Origin: Bacteroidota bacterium
GTDB taxonomy: Bacteria; Bacteroidota; Bacteroidia; Chitinophagales; Chitinophagaceae
Assembly: GCA_016706595.1 (NCBI GenBank)
Contig: JADJJH010000001.1
Span: 496,001-560,000, forward strand
Reading direction: 5' to 3'
Length of the DNA stretch: 64,000 nucleotides
A program made the translations under genes and the position numbers. The notes beneath the pieces were generated by a model. The model made no database searches. It saw only the letters and a list, made by a program, of their open reading frames with translations, and was not told where the DNA came from. The stretch's first letter is position 1. Each line of letters starts with the position of its first letter. This document shows, piece after piece, positions 31,782 to 40,171 of this stretch.

Positions 31782-33044
31782 ATGAAAAAAATTGGATTAC
31801 TTTTTTTATTTTGTCTTGCACTGTCACTTACACAAAAAGTGATGGCAGGTGGATTTAAAGTTGCCCTTCAAGGCCAAAAGCAAGTGGGCATGGCAGGCAC
31901 CGGTGTAGGTTTTGCGCGCGATGGAGCCACGATGTATTATAATCCCGGCGGATTAAGTTTTGTTAAGCAACAATTTAATTTAGGTGTAAGTGGTTTATTT
32001 CCTTCTACGGGGTTTTTAGAGAAAGGCACAAATACAGTGATTACTTCGGCTAATAAAATGTTTACCCCATTTTCGTTTTATGCACATGCCGATGTATCGA
32101 AACGAATTAAATTAGGCTTAGCGATGTATACCCCTTTCGGTACTGGTATTGCTTATCCAGCAGATTGGAGCGGACGATATATTCTGAGAAAAATAGATTT
32201 AAAAACCGTGTTCATACAACCTACCGTTGCTTTGAAAGTTTCAGAGAAATTAGGTATTGGTGGAGGTTTTATTTATTCAACAGGCAGTATGTTATTACGA
32301 AAAGATTTGCCTATTACTTTAGCCAATGACGAAATTGCCAGTGCCGAATTACAAGGAAAAGCAAGAGGCACCGGATATAATGTAGGCGCCTATTTTAAGG
32401 CCAACGATAAAATGGAATTAGGTATCACCTATCATTCAAAAGTGAAAATGAAGCTAGATGATGGAGAGGCTGTATTTTCAAATATTCCTATTGGCTTAAG
32501 TTCAACTTTTCCTGAAAACAATACCTTTACCACCGAGCTTAATTTGCCTGCAGAACTCGCATTGGGCTTTTCGTATAAACTTCATAAAGGGTTTACCCTC
32601 GCTATTGATTTTAATAGAACCTATTGGAATTCATTTGATTCATTAGGGTTTGATTATGCTATCAATACTAGTGCGGTTACAGATGCTAAATCACCTCGAC
32701 TATACCAAAATTCAAATTGTTTTAGAATCGGAGCCCAAATCAATGCTTCGTCAAAAGTAGATTTAAGATTGGGTGTATTTTTCGATCAAACCCCGGTGCC
32801 CGATGGATATATGTCGCCTGAGTTACCCGACAATAATAAAACAGGGGTAACCTTTGGAGGTACTTTTAGGGTTGATGAACGAACCCATGTAGATGTATCC
32901 CTCATTTATGAACAACTACCTGATCGTTATCAACGTAATAAAGAAACCGGATTAGATGGTACCTTTCAAACTAGGGTTATTGCACCCGGTGTAGGACTCA
33001 CTTATTTATTTCAAAAACGAATGACCAAAAGAAAACACTATTAA
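31782..33044 (+). CDS. FadL/OmpP1/TodX-family outer membrane transport protein
   Basis: A 420-residue beta-barrel protein. Signal peptide MKKIGLLFLFCLALSLTQKV with cleavage near AGG; the mature start GGFKVALQGQKQVGMAGTGV, followed by FARDGATMYYNPGGLSFV, is the FadL family's plug signature. Alternating strands with aromatic ends run to the C-terminal YLFQKR. The family transports hydrophobic substrates such as long-chain fatty acids across the outer membrane; the substrate here is unknown. The GDSL lipoprotein gene overlaps its stop by one base (TAATG), implying joint translation. Confidence 0.9.
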   Translation: MKKIGLLFLFCLALSLTQKVMAGGFKVALQGQKQVGMAGTGVGFARDGATMYYNPGGLSFVKQQFNLGVSGLFPSTGFLEKGTNTVITSANKMFTPFSFYAHADVSKRIKLGLAMYTPFGTGIAYPADWSGRYILRKIDLKTVFIQPTVALKVSEKLGIGGGFIYSTGSMLLRKDLPITLANDEIASAELQGKARGTGYNVGAYFKANDKMELGITYHSKVKMKLDDGEAVFSNIPIGLSSTFPENNTFTTELNLPAELALGFSYKLHKGFTLAIDFNRTYWNSFDSLGFDYAINTSAVTDAKSPRLYQNSNCFRIGAQINASSKVDLRLGVFFDQTPVPDGYMSPELPDNNKTGVTFGGTFRVDERTHVDVSLIYEQLPDRYQRNKETGLDGTFQTRVIAPGVGLTYLFQKRMTKRKHY

Positions 33045-34378
33045 TGCAAAAAATATTTTACTCACTAGTAGCCGTTGGCATCCTTGTAAACTTGTTTTCG
33101 TGCAAACATAATTTGCAACAAAAATCGATGGATAATGGCAATGCCGATTTTTCGAGATTTGTAGCCATTGGTAATTCACTCACTTCGGGTTATGCCGATG
33201 GAGCACTTTCGTATGAAGGGCAATTCAATTCATTTCCAAAAATGATGGCTGATCAGTTTTCATTAGTAGGCGGAGGCGACTTTAAAATTCCGTATATGAA
33301 TGCCGGCGCGGGAAGTGATGCCGTTGGAAATCCTCGCTATGTGTTGGCCTATGTACAGCCTTGTGGTAGCACCACAACAACTCTTTCACCTATTTATGAT
33401 CCATTAGGTGTAACGCCAATAAATAATGTGGCAACCGAAGGACCCTATAATATGATAGGTGTTCCGGGCGCCCGTTCGATTGATGCCTTATTACCCATGT
33501 ATAGCGCCTTAAATCCATTTTTGCAGCGTTATTGTCAATCACCTGGAGGAAGTACCATGTTAACAGAAGCGCTACGAGTTAATCCAAGTTTTTTTAGTTT
33601 ATGGTTAGGAAGTAATGATGTGCTGTTATATGCTATTGGCGGTGCAGTTCCACCAACAAGTATGTATAGTCCTACTATTACCGATAGCTCATCAGTGCGA
33701 ATAGCGCTCACATATATTGTTGATACGCTTACGAAAAACGGAGCTAAAGGCGTAATTGCCAATATTCCGGATATAACCTCGGTTCCCTATTTTAATACCA
33801 TTCCATGGAATGGGGTAGTGCTAACAGAAGGTAAGGCCGATACATTAAATGTAACATTTTCGAGTGCCGGTTTATCACATATTACTTGGCATGAAGGAAG
33901 TAATGGATTTGTAATGGTAGATAGTTCTTCACCGGGTAATATGCGTCAAGCAAATTCAGCAGATTTAATTTTATTGAGTACGCCACAAGATTCATTACGT
34001 TGTGGTTCGTGGGGTATTAGTCCGCTGAAGCCTTTGAAAGATGAGTATGTTTTATCGATTGATGAAATTGCCGAAATCAACGAATACATTGCTCGATACA
34101 ATACATCTATCTTACATATTGCCACTACGTATAAGTTGGCATTTGTGGATATGAAATCGTATTTCAAAACATTTAAATCGGGTACGATATATAATGGCAT
34201 TTCGATGAATGCTTCTTTTGTAAGTGGTGGCGCATTTAGTTTAGATGGTGTTCATCCAACACCACGTGGATATGCCTTTATTGCCAATGAGTTTATTAAA
34301 GCTATCAATAGTACGTATAAATCAACTGTGCCATATGTTGATCCAACCAAGTTTAATGGAGTAAAATTCCCGTATTAG
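33044..34378 (+). CDS. SGNH/GDSL-hydrolase lipoprotein
   Basis: A 444-residue lipoprotein. The lipobox is at the end of VGILVNLFSC (cysteine at residue 20). SGNH block I is FVAIGNSLTSGYADG (catalytic Ser), block III is WLGSNDVLLYA, and the catalytic Asp/His pair lies in LDGVHPTPRGYAF. Likely an esterase or lipase facing the periplasm or cell surface. It is translationally coupled to the FadL-type porin gene, suggesting lipid-ester cleavage followed by fatty acid uptake. That coupling is known from other Bacteroidota; the substrate is inferred. Confidence 0.88.
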   Translation: MQKIFYSLVAVGILVNLFSCKHNLQQKSMDNGNADFSRFVAIGNSLTSGYADGALSYEGQFNSFPKMMADQFSLVGGGDFKIPYMNAGAGSDAVGNPRYVLAYVQPCGSTTTTLSPIYDPLGVTPINNVATEGPYNMIGVPGARSIDALLPMYSALNPFLQRYCQSPGGSTMLTEALRVNPSFFSLWLGSNDVLLYAIGGAVPPTSMYSPTITDSSSVRIALTYIVDTLTKNGAKGVIANIPDITSVPYFNTIPWNGVVLTEGKADTLNVTFSSAGLSHITWHEGSNGFVMVDSSSPGNMRQANSADLILLSTPQDSLRCGSWGISPLKPLKDEYVLSIDEIAEINEYIARYNTSILHIATTYKLAFVDMKSYFKTFKSGTIYNGISMNASFVSGGAFSLDGVHPTPRGYAFIANEFIKAINSTYKSTVPYVDPTKFNGVKFPY

Positions 34379-34479
34379 GAAAGTATAGCGAACTCAATAC
34401 GTTCACTTCATCTTGCTTTTAATCCGCATCATCTCATTTCAGTGATGAGTTTATTTTGGCGATTTACTTTTAATGCGTC

Positions 34480-35562
34480 ATGCCAAAGTTGTTTAAAAGC
34501 ATTGTATTGCATATTGTAATTTGTTGTTCATTTTTAATGATTCCTTATGTATTTGTTAGAAACAGCCTATTCAGATTTCCCGACTTTATGCATAATCCAC
34601 ACGATAGGTTTACCTTACTTGTATATTGTTGCATGCTTTTGTTTTTATATGTGAATTACTACTATTTAATTCCCAAATTATACTTTCAGAAAAAATTCAT
34701 ATTCTACATCAGTTCATTGATTCTTTTTTTGGCGATATTGCTTACTATCTATTATAAAGTAGATTCAAAGGTGAGGCATCCATTTCCTCACATGCATCGA
34801 GGAATGCCTCCACTGCCTCCTCCGCATTTCGAGAAAATGCATGGTAAATTTCATCCTTTCAAAAGACATGGTCCGCCAACTATGCCTTTGATGAATCAAA
34901 TATTGTTTTTGTATTTGATTGGTATTTTTGTGAGCTTGTATATTAGGGTAAAAAGAGATTTGGAGCAGATGCTCATTGAAAAAAATCAAGCAGAGTTGGC
35001 TTATCTAAAATCACAAATCAATCCACATTTTTTATTTAATACCTTTAATAGTATTTATGCATTGGCCATTCGTGAACATGCCGATAAAACGGCAGATGGT
35101 ATGTTAAAGCTCTCGGGTATGATGCGTTATATTGTAACAGAAACCAATACTGATTTTGTGCCTTTAGAAAAAGAGATCAATTATGTAAATGATTTTATTG
35201 AATTGCAACGGCTACGATTAGATAAAGGCATTGTGTTGCATTATGTATTAGAGGGTAAAATAGAGGATCAACAAATTTCGCCCTTAATCTTAATCCCATT
35301 TATCGAAAACGCTTTTAAGCATGGTGTAAACCCAGATGAGGCATCTGAGATTTCAATACATGTTAATATTCAATCCAATAATTTGTCGTTGCATGTAAAA
35401 AATAATAAGGTGCACCATTCGCAAGTAATCAACGACCAGATGGGATTTGGCATTGCAAATACACGAAGCAGGTTAGAGCGTATTTATGCCGGAAAATTTC
35501 AATTGGATATTCATGATAGTGCAACACAATATGAAGTAGATTTAAAGCTGAAATTAATATGA
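34480..35562 (+). CDS. LytS/YehU-type sensor histidine kinase
   Basis: A 360-residue membrane kinase with four N-terminal transmembrane helices (from VLHIVICCSFLMIPYVFV to LFLYLIGIFVSLYI). The loop between helices 3 and 4 (HPFPHMHRGMPPLPPPHFEK) is very rich in His, Pro and Met. The His_kinase domain has SQINPHFLFNTFNSIYALA (phospho-acceptor His in NPHFLFN), the N-box LILIPFIENAFKHGV and the G-box GFGIANTRSRLERIY. The extracytoplasmic His/Met-rich loop could sense a metal such as copper, but this is inference. The response regulator gene overlaps its stop by 3 bp. Confidence 0.9.
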   Translation: MPKLFKSIVLHIVICCSFLMIPYVFVRNSLFRFPDFMHNPHDRFTLLVYCCMLLFLYVNYYYLIPKLYFQKKFIFYISSLILFLAILLTIYYKVDSKVRHPFPHMHRGMPPLPPPHFEKMHGKFHPFKRHGPPTMPLMNQILFLYLIGIFVSLYIRVKRDLEQMLIEKNQAELAYLKSQINPHFLFNTFNSIYALAIREHADKTADGMLKLSGMMRYIVTETNTDFVPLEKEINYVNDFIELQRLRLDKGIVLHYVLEGKIEDQQISPLILIPFIENAFKHGVNPDEASEISIHVNIQSNNLSLHVKNNKVHHSQVINDQMGFGIANTRSRLERIYAGKFQLDIHDSATQYEVDLKLKLI

Positions 35563-36247
35563 TAAGTGCAATTGCCATAGATGATGAACCACTTGCCTTA
35601 GAGGTCATAGAATCTTTTGTACCCGTATTGAATTAATCAAACTCGAGCGGATATTTACAAAGGTAACTGAGGCACAACGCTATTTACGTAAATTTCCCGT
35701 CGACTTATTATTGTTAGATATTAATATGCCATTGTTGTCCGGTATAGATTTTTTTAAAAAAATTGAACAAGATACCATGGTTATTTTTACAACGGCTTAC
35801 CCTGAACACGCCATTGAAGGTTTTAATTTGAATGCCATTGATTATATTTTAAAACCTTACTCATTCGATAGATTTCAATCGGCCATACATAAAGCACAGG
35901 AATACTACGATTTTTTGCATAATACCGATCAGGGATTAAAATTTATATATATCAAAGCCGATTACAGTTTAGTGAAAATTGAATTATCCGAAATAATTTA
36001 TATTGAAGCATTAGCCGATTACTTGAAAATATTTTTACCCAACAAGAAATTCGTACTCACTCGCATGACCATGAAATCGATGATTGATAAATTGCCAAAA
36101 AACGAATTTGTTCGTGTGCACCGGTCTTTTATTATTCCGCTTAAAAAAATCATTTCAATTCGAAATAAAACGATTCAAATTGAAAATAAAGAAATACCAC
36201 TTGGTACTAGTTATGAAGACGATTTATTTAAGATCGTAAAGGCATAA
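35559..36247 (+). pseudogene. LytTR-family response regulator, frameshifted in the receiver domain
   Basis: From ATG 35559 the frame reads MISAIAIDDEPLALEVIESF and a few more residues, then stops at 35636. In another frame RIELIKLERIFTKVTEAQRY and LRKFPVDLLLLDINMPLLSG continue, and on to 36247: phospho-acceptor Asp in LLLDINMP, conserved Lys in LKPYS, then a LytTR DNA-binding domain (YIKADYSLVKIELSEIIYIE, VHRSFIIPLKKI). One lost base near gtacccgtattg (35618-35627) explains it. The combined protein would be about 228 residues, the standard length. Mutation or sequence error. Confidence 0.85.
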
Positions 36248-36455
36248 TAAAATCATTCATCTTCATTGCAGTAATTAAATATTCTGTTTCTTGAAATACA
36301 TTTTAGTGAAAAAGACTTACAGTCATTTTGTTGATTTGAAAATCAATCATCACAATAAGATGATAGTCATGTAAAACTTGCATTTGCAGCCGTTTCAATC
36401 CCAATTATGTCTTTACTTAACAAGAATCCATACTCCGTTTTTTAGATAATTGAAA

Positions 36456-36463
36456 TACCTTTG
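36456..36463 (+). promoter_or_regulatory. -7 element for the acyl-CoA mutase gene
   Basis: TACCTTTG, 20 nt before the ATG at 36484. The -33 region (ccgtttttt) is only a weak match. Confidence 0.55.
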
Positions 36464-36483
36464 GCAATTCAGAAAAAGTAAAC

Positions 36484-38037
36484 ATGCTAGAACAGAAACG
36501 CTACACAGATTCAGGAATTGAAATTAAACCTATTTATACCGAAGCCAATACGCAAACCGAATTACCCGGGGAGTTTCCATTTACTCGAGGTATTCATCAA
36601 GGGATGTATCGTAATAAACCATGGACGATTAGGCAGTATGCCGGATTTAGTACCGCAGAAGCCTCTAACGAAAGATATCATTTTTTATTAAGTCAGGGTG
36701 TTACCGGCTTAAGTGTTGCCTTTGATTTGCCTACTCAAATTGGTTACGACAGTGACGATATCATGTCGGCAGGTGAAGTGGGTAAAGTTGGGGTAGCCAT
36801 TGATACCATTGAAGATATGGAGCGACTTTTTAAAGATATTCCATTAGAAAGTGTAAGCACATCTATGACGATCAATGCCAGTGGATTTATATTGTTGGCG
36901 CTTTATATTGCCTTAGCTAAACGTCAGGGCGCCGATATAAAAAAGCTAACCGGCACTATACAAAATGATATTTTAAAAGAGTATGCTGCTAGAGGAACTT
37001 ATATCTATCCGCCAAAGGAAAGCATGCGTTTGATTACCGATATTTTTGCTTTTTGTAGTGTTGAAGTTCCCAAATGGAATACGATTTCTATTTCAGGTTA
37101 TCATATTCGTGAAGCAGGAAGTACGGCTGCGCAAGAACTCGCATTTACCTTATCGAATGGTAAAGCCTATTTGCAAGCGGCCTTAGCGGTTGGTTTAGAT
37201 ATTAATGTGTTCGCTAAGCGATTGTCGTTTTTCTTTAATGCGCATAATAATTTATTTGAAGAAGTGGCCAAGTTTAGAGCGGCTCGAAGAATGTGGGCAA
37301 AGATGACTAAAGAATTGGGTGCCACCGATCATGAGGCGCAAAAATTGAGGTTTCATACACAAACAGGCGGTAGCACCTTAACCGCGCAACAACCGATGAA
37401 TAATATTGTTCGTGTGGCTATTCAAACCATGGCAGCGACTTTAGGAGGTACGCAAAGTTTACATACCAATGGTTACGATGAAGCCTTAAGTTTACCCACC
37501 GAAGAGGCGGCAAGAGTGGCATTACGAACTCAACAAATTATTGCCGAAGAAACAGGGATCTGCGATACCGTCGATCCATTGGCAGGTTCGTATTATGTTG
37601 AAACTTTGACGAATGATGTGGAACAAGCAGCTCAAATATTAATTGATAAAATTGATGCAATGGGTGGGGCAGTAAAGGCAATTGAACAAGGTTTTATTCA
37701 AGAACAAATTGCGAATGCGAGTTATACTTTTCAGAAAGCGCTCGAAAAGAATGAGAAAATTATTGTAGGGGTTAATAAGTACATGAGCGAGGATCAAACT
37801 AAGATACCGATTATGAAAATTGATGCCGCCATTGAAAAACAACAAGTTGATCGATTGAAGTTATTTAAAGAAAATAGAAATCAACATGATGTTCAAGATT
37901 GTTTAGCGCAAATTAAAAAGGCAGCAAATGGTTCAGATAATTTAATGCCATTGGTAATTGATGCTGTTGAAAAGCATTGCACTTTAGGTGAAATTGCACA
38001 TGCTTTACGAAGTGTTTGGGGTGAGTATAAAGGATAG
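36484..38037 (+). CDS. Methylmalonyl-CoA mutase-like acyl-CoA mutase large subunit
   Basis: A 517-residue TIM-barrel subunit of a B12-dependent carbon-skeleton mutase. Conserved: PWTIRQYAGFSTAEASNERY, GLSVAFDLPTQIGYDSDD, TGTIQNDILKEYAARGTYIY, SISGYHIREAGSTAAQELAF, FHTQTGGSTLTAQQPMNNIV and TQSLHTNGYDEALSLPTEE. The C-terminal B12-binding domain is absent, so a separate small subunit is needed; it is not nearby. The sequence resembles the archaeal/isobutyryl-CoA mutase type more than the classical MutB. In the position of the Tyr that contacts methylmalonyl-CoA I read His (RGIHQGMY), so the substrate is uncertain. Confidence 0.87.
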   Translation: MLEQKRYTDSGIEIKPIYTEANTQTELPGEFPFTRGIHQGMYRNKPWTIRQYAGFSTAEASNERYHFLLSQGVTGLSVAFDLPTQIGYDSDDIMSAGEVGKVGVAIDTIEDMERLFKDIPLESVSTSMTINASGFILLALYIALAKRQGADIKKLTGTIQNDILKEYAARGTYIYPPKESMRLITDIFAFCSVEVPKWNTISISGYHIREAGSTAAQELAFTLSNGKAYLQAALAVGLDINVFAKRLSFFFNAHNNLFEEVAKFRAARRMWAKMTKELGATDHEAQKLRFHTQTGGSTLTAQQPMNNIVRVAIQTMAATLGGTQSLHTNGYDEALSLPTEEAARVALRTQQIIAEETGICDTVDPLAGSYYVETLTNDVEQAAQILIDKIDAMGGAVKAIEQGFIQEQIANASYTFQKALEKNEKIIVGVNKYMSEDQTKIPIMKIDAAIEKQQVDRLKLFKENRNQHDVQDCLAQIKKAANGSDNLMPLVIDAVEKHCTLGEIAHALRSVWGEYKG

Positions 38038-38104
38038 ATATTTTCGGTTAAGTGAATCTATAAATATATCTAAGGTTTTTTCTCTCCGCTGTTGGCGTAT
38101 GAAG

Positions 38105-38461
38105 CTAATATGATTGTATTAAGACATCTGTCGGAATTTTTAAAATCTCATGCAATTGACGAATCATTTCAAGAGTAAGTTTTCGTTTCTTATTTAAGAT
38201 TTCACTAGCACGGCTTTTCAAACCTACAATATTTGCTAAATCTCCTTGAGTATAGCCCAGTTGTTCCATTCTAAACTTAATTGCTTCAATTGGATCAGGT
38301 AATCTTATAGGAAAGTGTTCATTTTCATATTGGTCAATTAATATTCCTAATACCTCAAGTTCATCACCGTTGGCGGATCCAGGTTCCGAATCAAATATAA
38401 CTTCAAGTCGCTTGAGAGCCATATTGTAATCCTTTTCTGATTTTATTGGTTTTATTTCCAT
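38105..38461 (-). CDS. HigA-type antitoxin (HTH-XRE), pair 3
   Basis: A 118-residue antitoxin. The N-terminal half (MEIKPIKSEKDYNMALKRLE, EYLGILIDQYE-like LGILIDQYENEHFP) is the HigA toxin-binding part. The C-terminal half is a helix-turn-helix, MEQLGYTQGDLANIVGLKSR then EILNKKRKLTLEMIRQLHE. It lies 5 bp after the toxin gene. Unlike pairs 1 and 2 it has the classical HigA of about 120 residues, so it is a different branch. Confidence 0.9.
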   Translation of the reverse strand: MEIKPIKSEKDYNMALKRLEVIFDSEPGSANGDELEVLGILIDQYENEHFPIRLPDPIEAIKFRMEQLGYTQGDLANIVGLKSRASEILNKKRKLTLEMIRQLHEILKIPTDVLIQSY

Positions 38462-38466
38462 TATTA

Positions 38467-38760
38467 TTAAATTTTATTTGCATCAATTTTATCATATTCT
38501 GCATGAGTTCCAACAAATCGAATCCAAATCAATTGATAATGGTAATTTATCTTCACAACCAAACGATAATAGTTCCCTTTAATATTGAATACGATTCTGC
38601 TGTCATTTAAAATACTTGCACTTGGGTATTCTTTTTTTAACTCATTATGATTTCTCCAAATAGCTTTACTTGCCTCTTGATACCAAGCAAGCAATTTCTC
38701 TTCAGAATCCTCATGAACTTTCCAAAAGTCTCGTAATACTTTCTTCGCTATTACCCGCAC
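38467..38760 (-). CDS. HigB-type mRNA interferase toxin, pair 3
   Basis: A 97-residue HigB toxin: KKVLRDFWKVHEDSEEKLLA, WYQEASKAIWRN, SRIVFNIKGNYYRLVVKINY, IWIRFVGTHAEYDKID. These are the family's conserved strand and helix motifs, ending in the Tyr/Asp motif common to RelE-like interferases. The start is GTG, as in the other two toxin genes. A TACATTTG element lies 14 nt upstream (38782-38775). Confidence 0.9.
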   Translation of the reverse strand: MRVIAKKVLRDFWKVHEDSEEKLLAWYQEASKAIWRNHNELKKEYPSASILNDSRIVFNIKGNYYRLVVKINYHYQLIWIRFVGTHAEYDKIDANKI

Positions 38761-38774
38761 AAATTTTTTTCCAA

Positions 38775-38782
38775 CAAATGTA
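38775..38782 (-). promoter_or_regulatory. -7 element for HigBA pair 3
   Basis: Reverse-strand TACATTTG, 14 nt before the GTG start. It lies at the edge of a 92-bp segment duplicated on the other side of the RAYT gene. Confidence 0.5.
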
Positions 38783-38867
38783 AATTAAAGTTCCCGTATT
38801 GGGAATTTTATTTTGATAGCACGAAATCCATTTTTCTCCCCACCGATCCTGAAGATGCATCGCCATT
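38776..38867 (+). repeat. 92-bp direct repeat flanking the RAYT gene, copy 1
   Basis: Starts aaatgtaaattaaagttccc and matches 39822-39913 in the same orientation without gaps, with a handful of substitutions (gatagcacg versus gaagaaatg, ctcccc versus atcccc). The two copies bracket the RAYT gene and its palindromes. Confidence 0.85.
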
Positions 38868-38878
38868 TCCTTCACTCT

Positions 38879-38996
38879 CCGCAGAGTCTCCGCCTCGGGA
38901 CTCTGCGGTTCAATTCTCTAATCATTCCTTCACCGCAGAGTCTCGGCATTAGTAAACTGTGCTCATGTTACCACTAAAATCTGCCGGACTCTGCGG
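38879..38996. repeat. Palindromes downstream of RAYT: compact REP (38879-38908) and type 2 REPIN in reverse (38933-38996)
   Basis: 38879-38908 is a near-perfect 30-bp palindrome with ccgcagagtc/gactctgcgg arms. 38933-38996 carries ccgcagagtctcggca and tgccggactctgcgg around ttagtaaactgtgctcatgt... and is the reverse complement of the type 2 element of the first island. It ends 8 bp before the RAYT stop codon. Confidence 0.87.
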
Positions 38997-39004
38997 TAAG
39001 GATT

Positions 39005-39583
39005 TTATCTATAATCAAAATCTTGCATTTGCATGATATTAGTAACCGGATAGATAATATTATTTCCTCCCATATATTGATTAGCTGAGCTATAAAAGTA
39101 TTGAATGGGATCGGAAACAAGAGGCGGCTTAGAACAACACGGTTTCATGTGAATATAATCGAGTTTTTGAATTGCCATATCAATTGATGAGCAGTCTTTC
39201 CAATCAAAAGAAGGTTCAAAAACTTCATGCTTCTTATTTCTCTTTTTGTCTGTAGCATTTACCCATAAATTCATCTGGTGTAAAATATCGAATGCTTCGG
39301 ATGCTTGTAATCTTTTAACTAATTCATATGCCATAAAACGCTTTCCCGAACCTACGATAGTATTTATCGGTTTACCAACATTCTTGAAAGAAATTAAAAC
39401 ATGCAAATGGTTGGGCATAATTACATAAGCATGAATAGCATGTCCGGCTTGCTTCAATACGTCAAACCATTTATATACCAAGTCATAGCTATTTAAATTT
39501 TTGAATAGTGGTAACCAGTCGGCGCAAGTAAATGTTATAAAAAATACTCCGCTTTGAAATGGAATTCTAGTTCGAACGCTCAT
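39005..39583 (-). CDS. REP-associated tyrosine transposase (RAYT, Y1 family)
   Basis: A 192-residue single-strand DNA transposase of the IS200-like Y1 superfamily. The HUH metal motif is HLH at 59-61 in AYVIMPNHLHVLISF, and the catalytic tyrosine is Tyr143 in KLDYIHMKPC, corresponding to the YIHxNP motif of RAYTs. N-terminal GVFFITFTCADWLPLF is also typical. RAYTs are usually domesticated single-copy genes flanked by REP palindromes that they recognise. Here REP/REPIN elements lie on both sides within 10-120 bp, and the same sequences fill the gaps of the island at 5-11 kb. That makes the assignment strong. Confidence 0.88.
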   Translation of the reverse strand: MSVRTRIPFQSGVFFITFTCADWLPLFKNLNSYDLVYKWFDVLKQAGHAIHAYVIMPNHLHVLISFKNVGKPINTIVGSGKRFMAYELVKRLQASEAFDILHQMNLWVNATDKKRNKKHEVFEPSFDWKDCSSIDMAIQKLDYIHMKPCCSKPPLVSDPIQYFYSSANQYMGGNNIIYPVTNIMQMQDFDYR

Positions 39584-39639
39584 GCAATAAATATAATCAA
39601 TTGATTAAATATTATAAGGCTGTAATCCTGAGGTTTATT

Positions 39640-39821
39640 AATGATTTACTAAATTCATGAAATGGATATTGAAGAAATTGAATATAGAATTGAGCCGCAG
39701 AGTCCCGAAGCGGAGACTCTGCGGGGAATGAATGATTTACTAAATTCATGAAATGGATATTGAAGAAATTAAATATAGAATTGAGCCGCAGAGTCCCGAA
39801 GCGGAGACTCTGCGGGGAATG
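39640..39821 (+). repeat. 91-bp tandem duplication, two copies, each with a REP palindrome
   Basis: 39640-39730 and 39731-39821 differ at one base that I can see (gaatat versus aaatat). Each contains ccgcagagtcccgaagcgg followed by agactctgcgg (39695-39724 and 39786-39815). The near identity implies a recent duplication. Confidence 0.88.
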
Positions 39822-39913
39822 AAATGTAAATTAAAGTTCCCGTATTGGGAATTTTATTTTGAAGAAATGAAATCCATTTTTATCCCCACCGATCCTGAAG
39901 ATGCATCGCCATT
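39822..39913 (+). repeat. 92-bp direct repeat flanking the RAYT gene, copy 2
   Basis: Second copy of the segment at 38776-38867, same orientation, 1046 bp apart. It is followed directly by a degraded type 1 REPIN (tgtctcggctatcattcg ... ttgttgccaatctgcggc) to 39977. Confidence 0.85.
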
Positions 39914-40135
39914 CCCTCAATGTCTCGGCTATCATTCGAAATATTATCACTGGTCAAATCTTGTTGCCAATCTGCGGCAAATTCTGAAGTCATTTTCTTC
40001 AAATTTCATTATATAGATTTAACGAACCAAAAGAGTCTGTTGCAAAATTATACTTCCTTCAAAATTATTGTGGTGGAGATTCTGTGGAGGCTGAATTCCT
40101 TATATGAAATTATTAAAATTGATTAATTCTAATTA

Positions 40136-40166
40136 TTTGGTGAATCGAATGAATTAACTACATTTG
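40136..40166 (+). promoter_or_regulatory. Consensus Bacteroidota promoter of the NRAMP gene
   Basis: TTTG at 40136-40139, exactly 19 nt, TACATTTG at 40159-40166, 39 nt before the ATG. One of the best consensus matches in the window. Confidence 0.8.
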
Positions 40167-40171
40167 TCATA

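Noticed and set aside
38105..38760. HigBA pair 3 as another copy of pairs 1 and 2
   Set aside because: The toxins and antitoxins belong to different branches (HigB plus long HigA versus Gp49-like plus short XRE), so this is not a paralogous duplication.
39753..40016. An 87-codon frame upstream of the NRAMP gene
   Set aside because: It crosses a REP palindrome, the 92-bp repeat and a degraded REPIN; the other repeat copies are not open.
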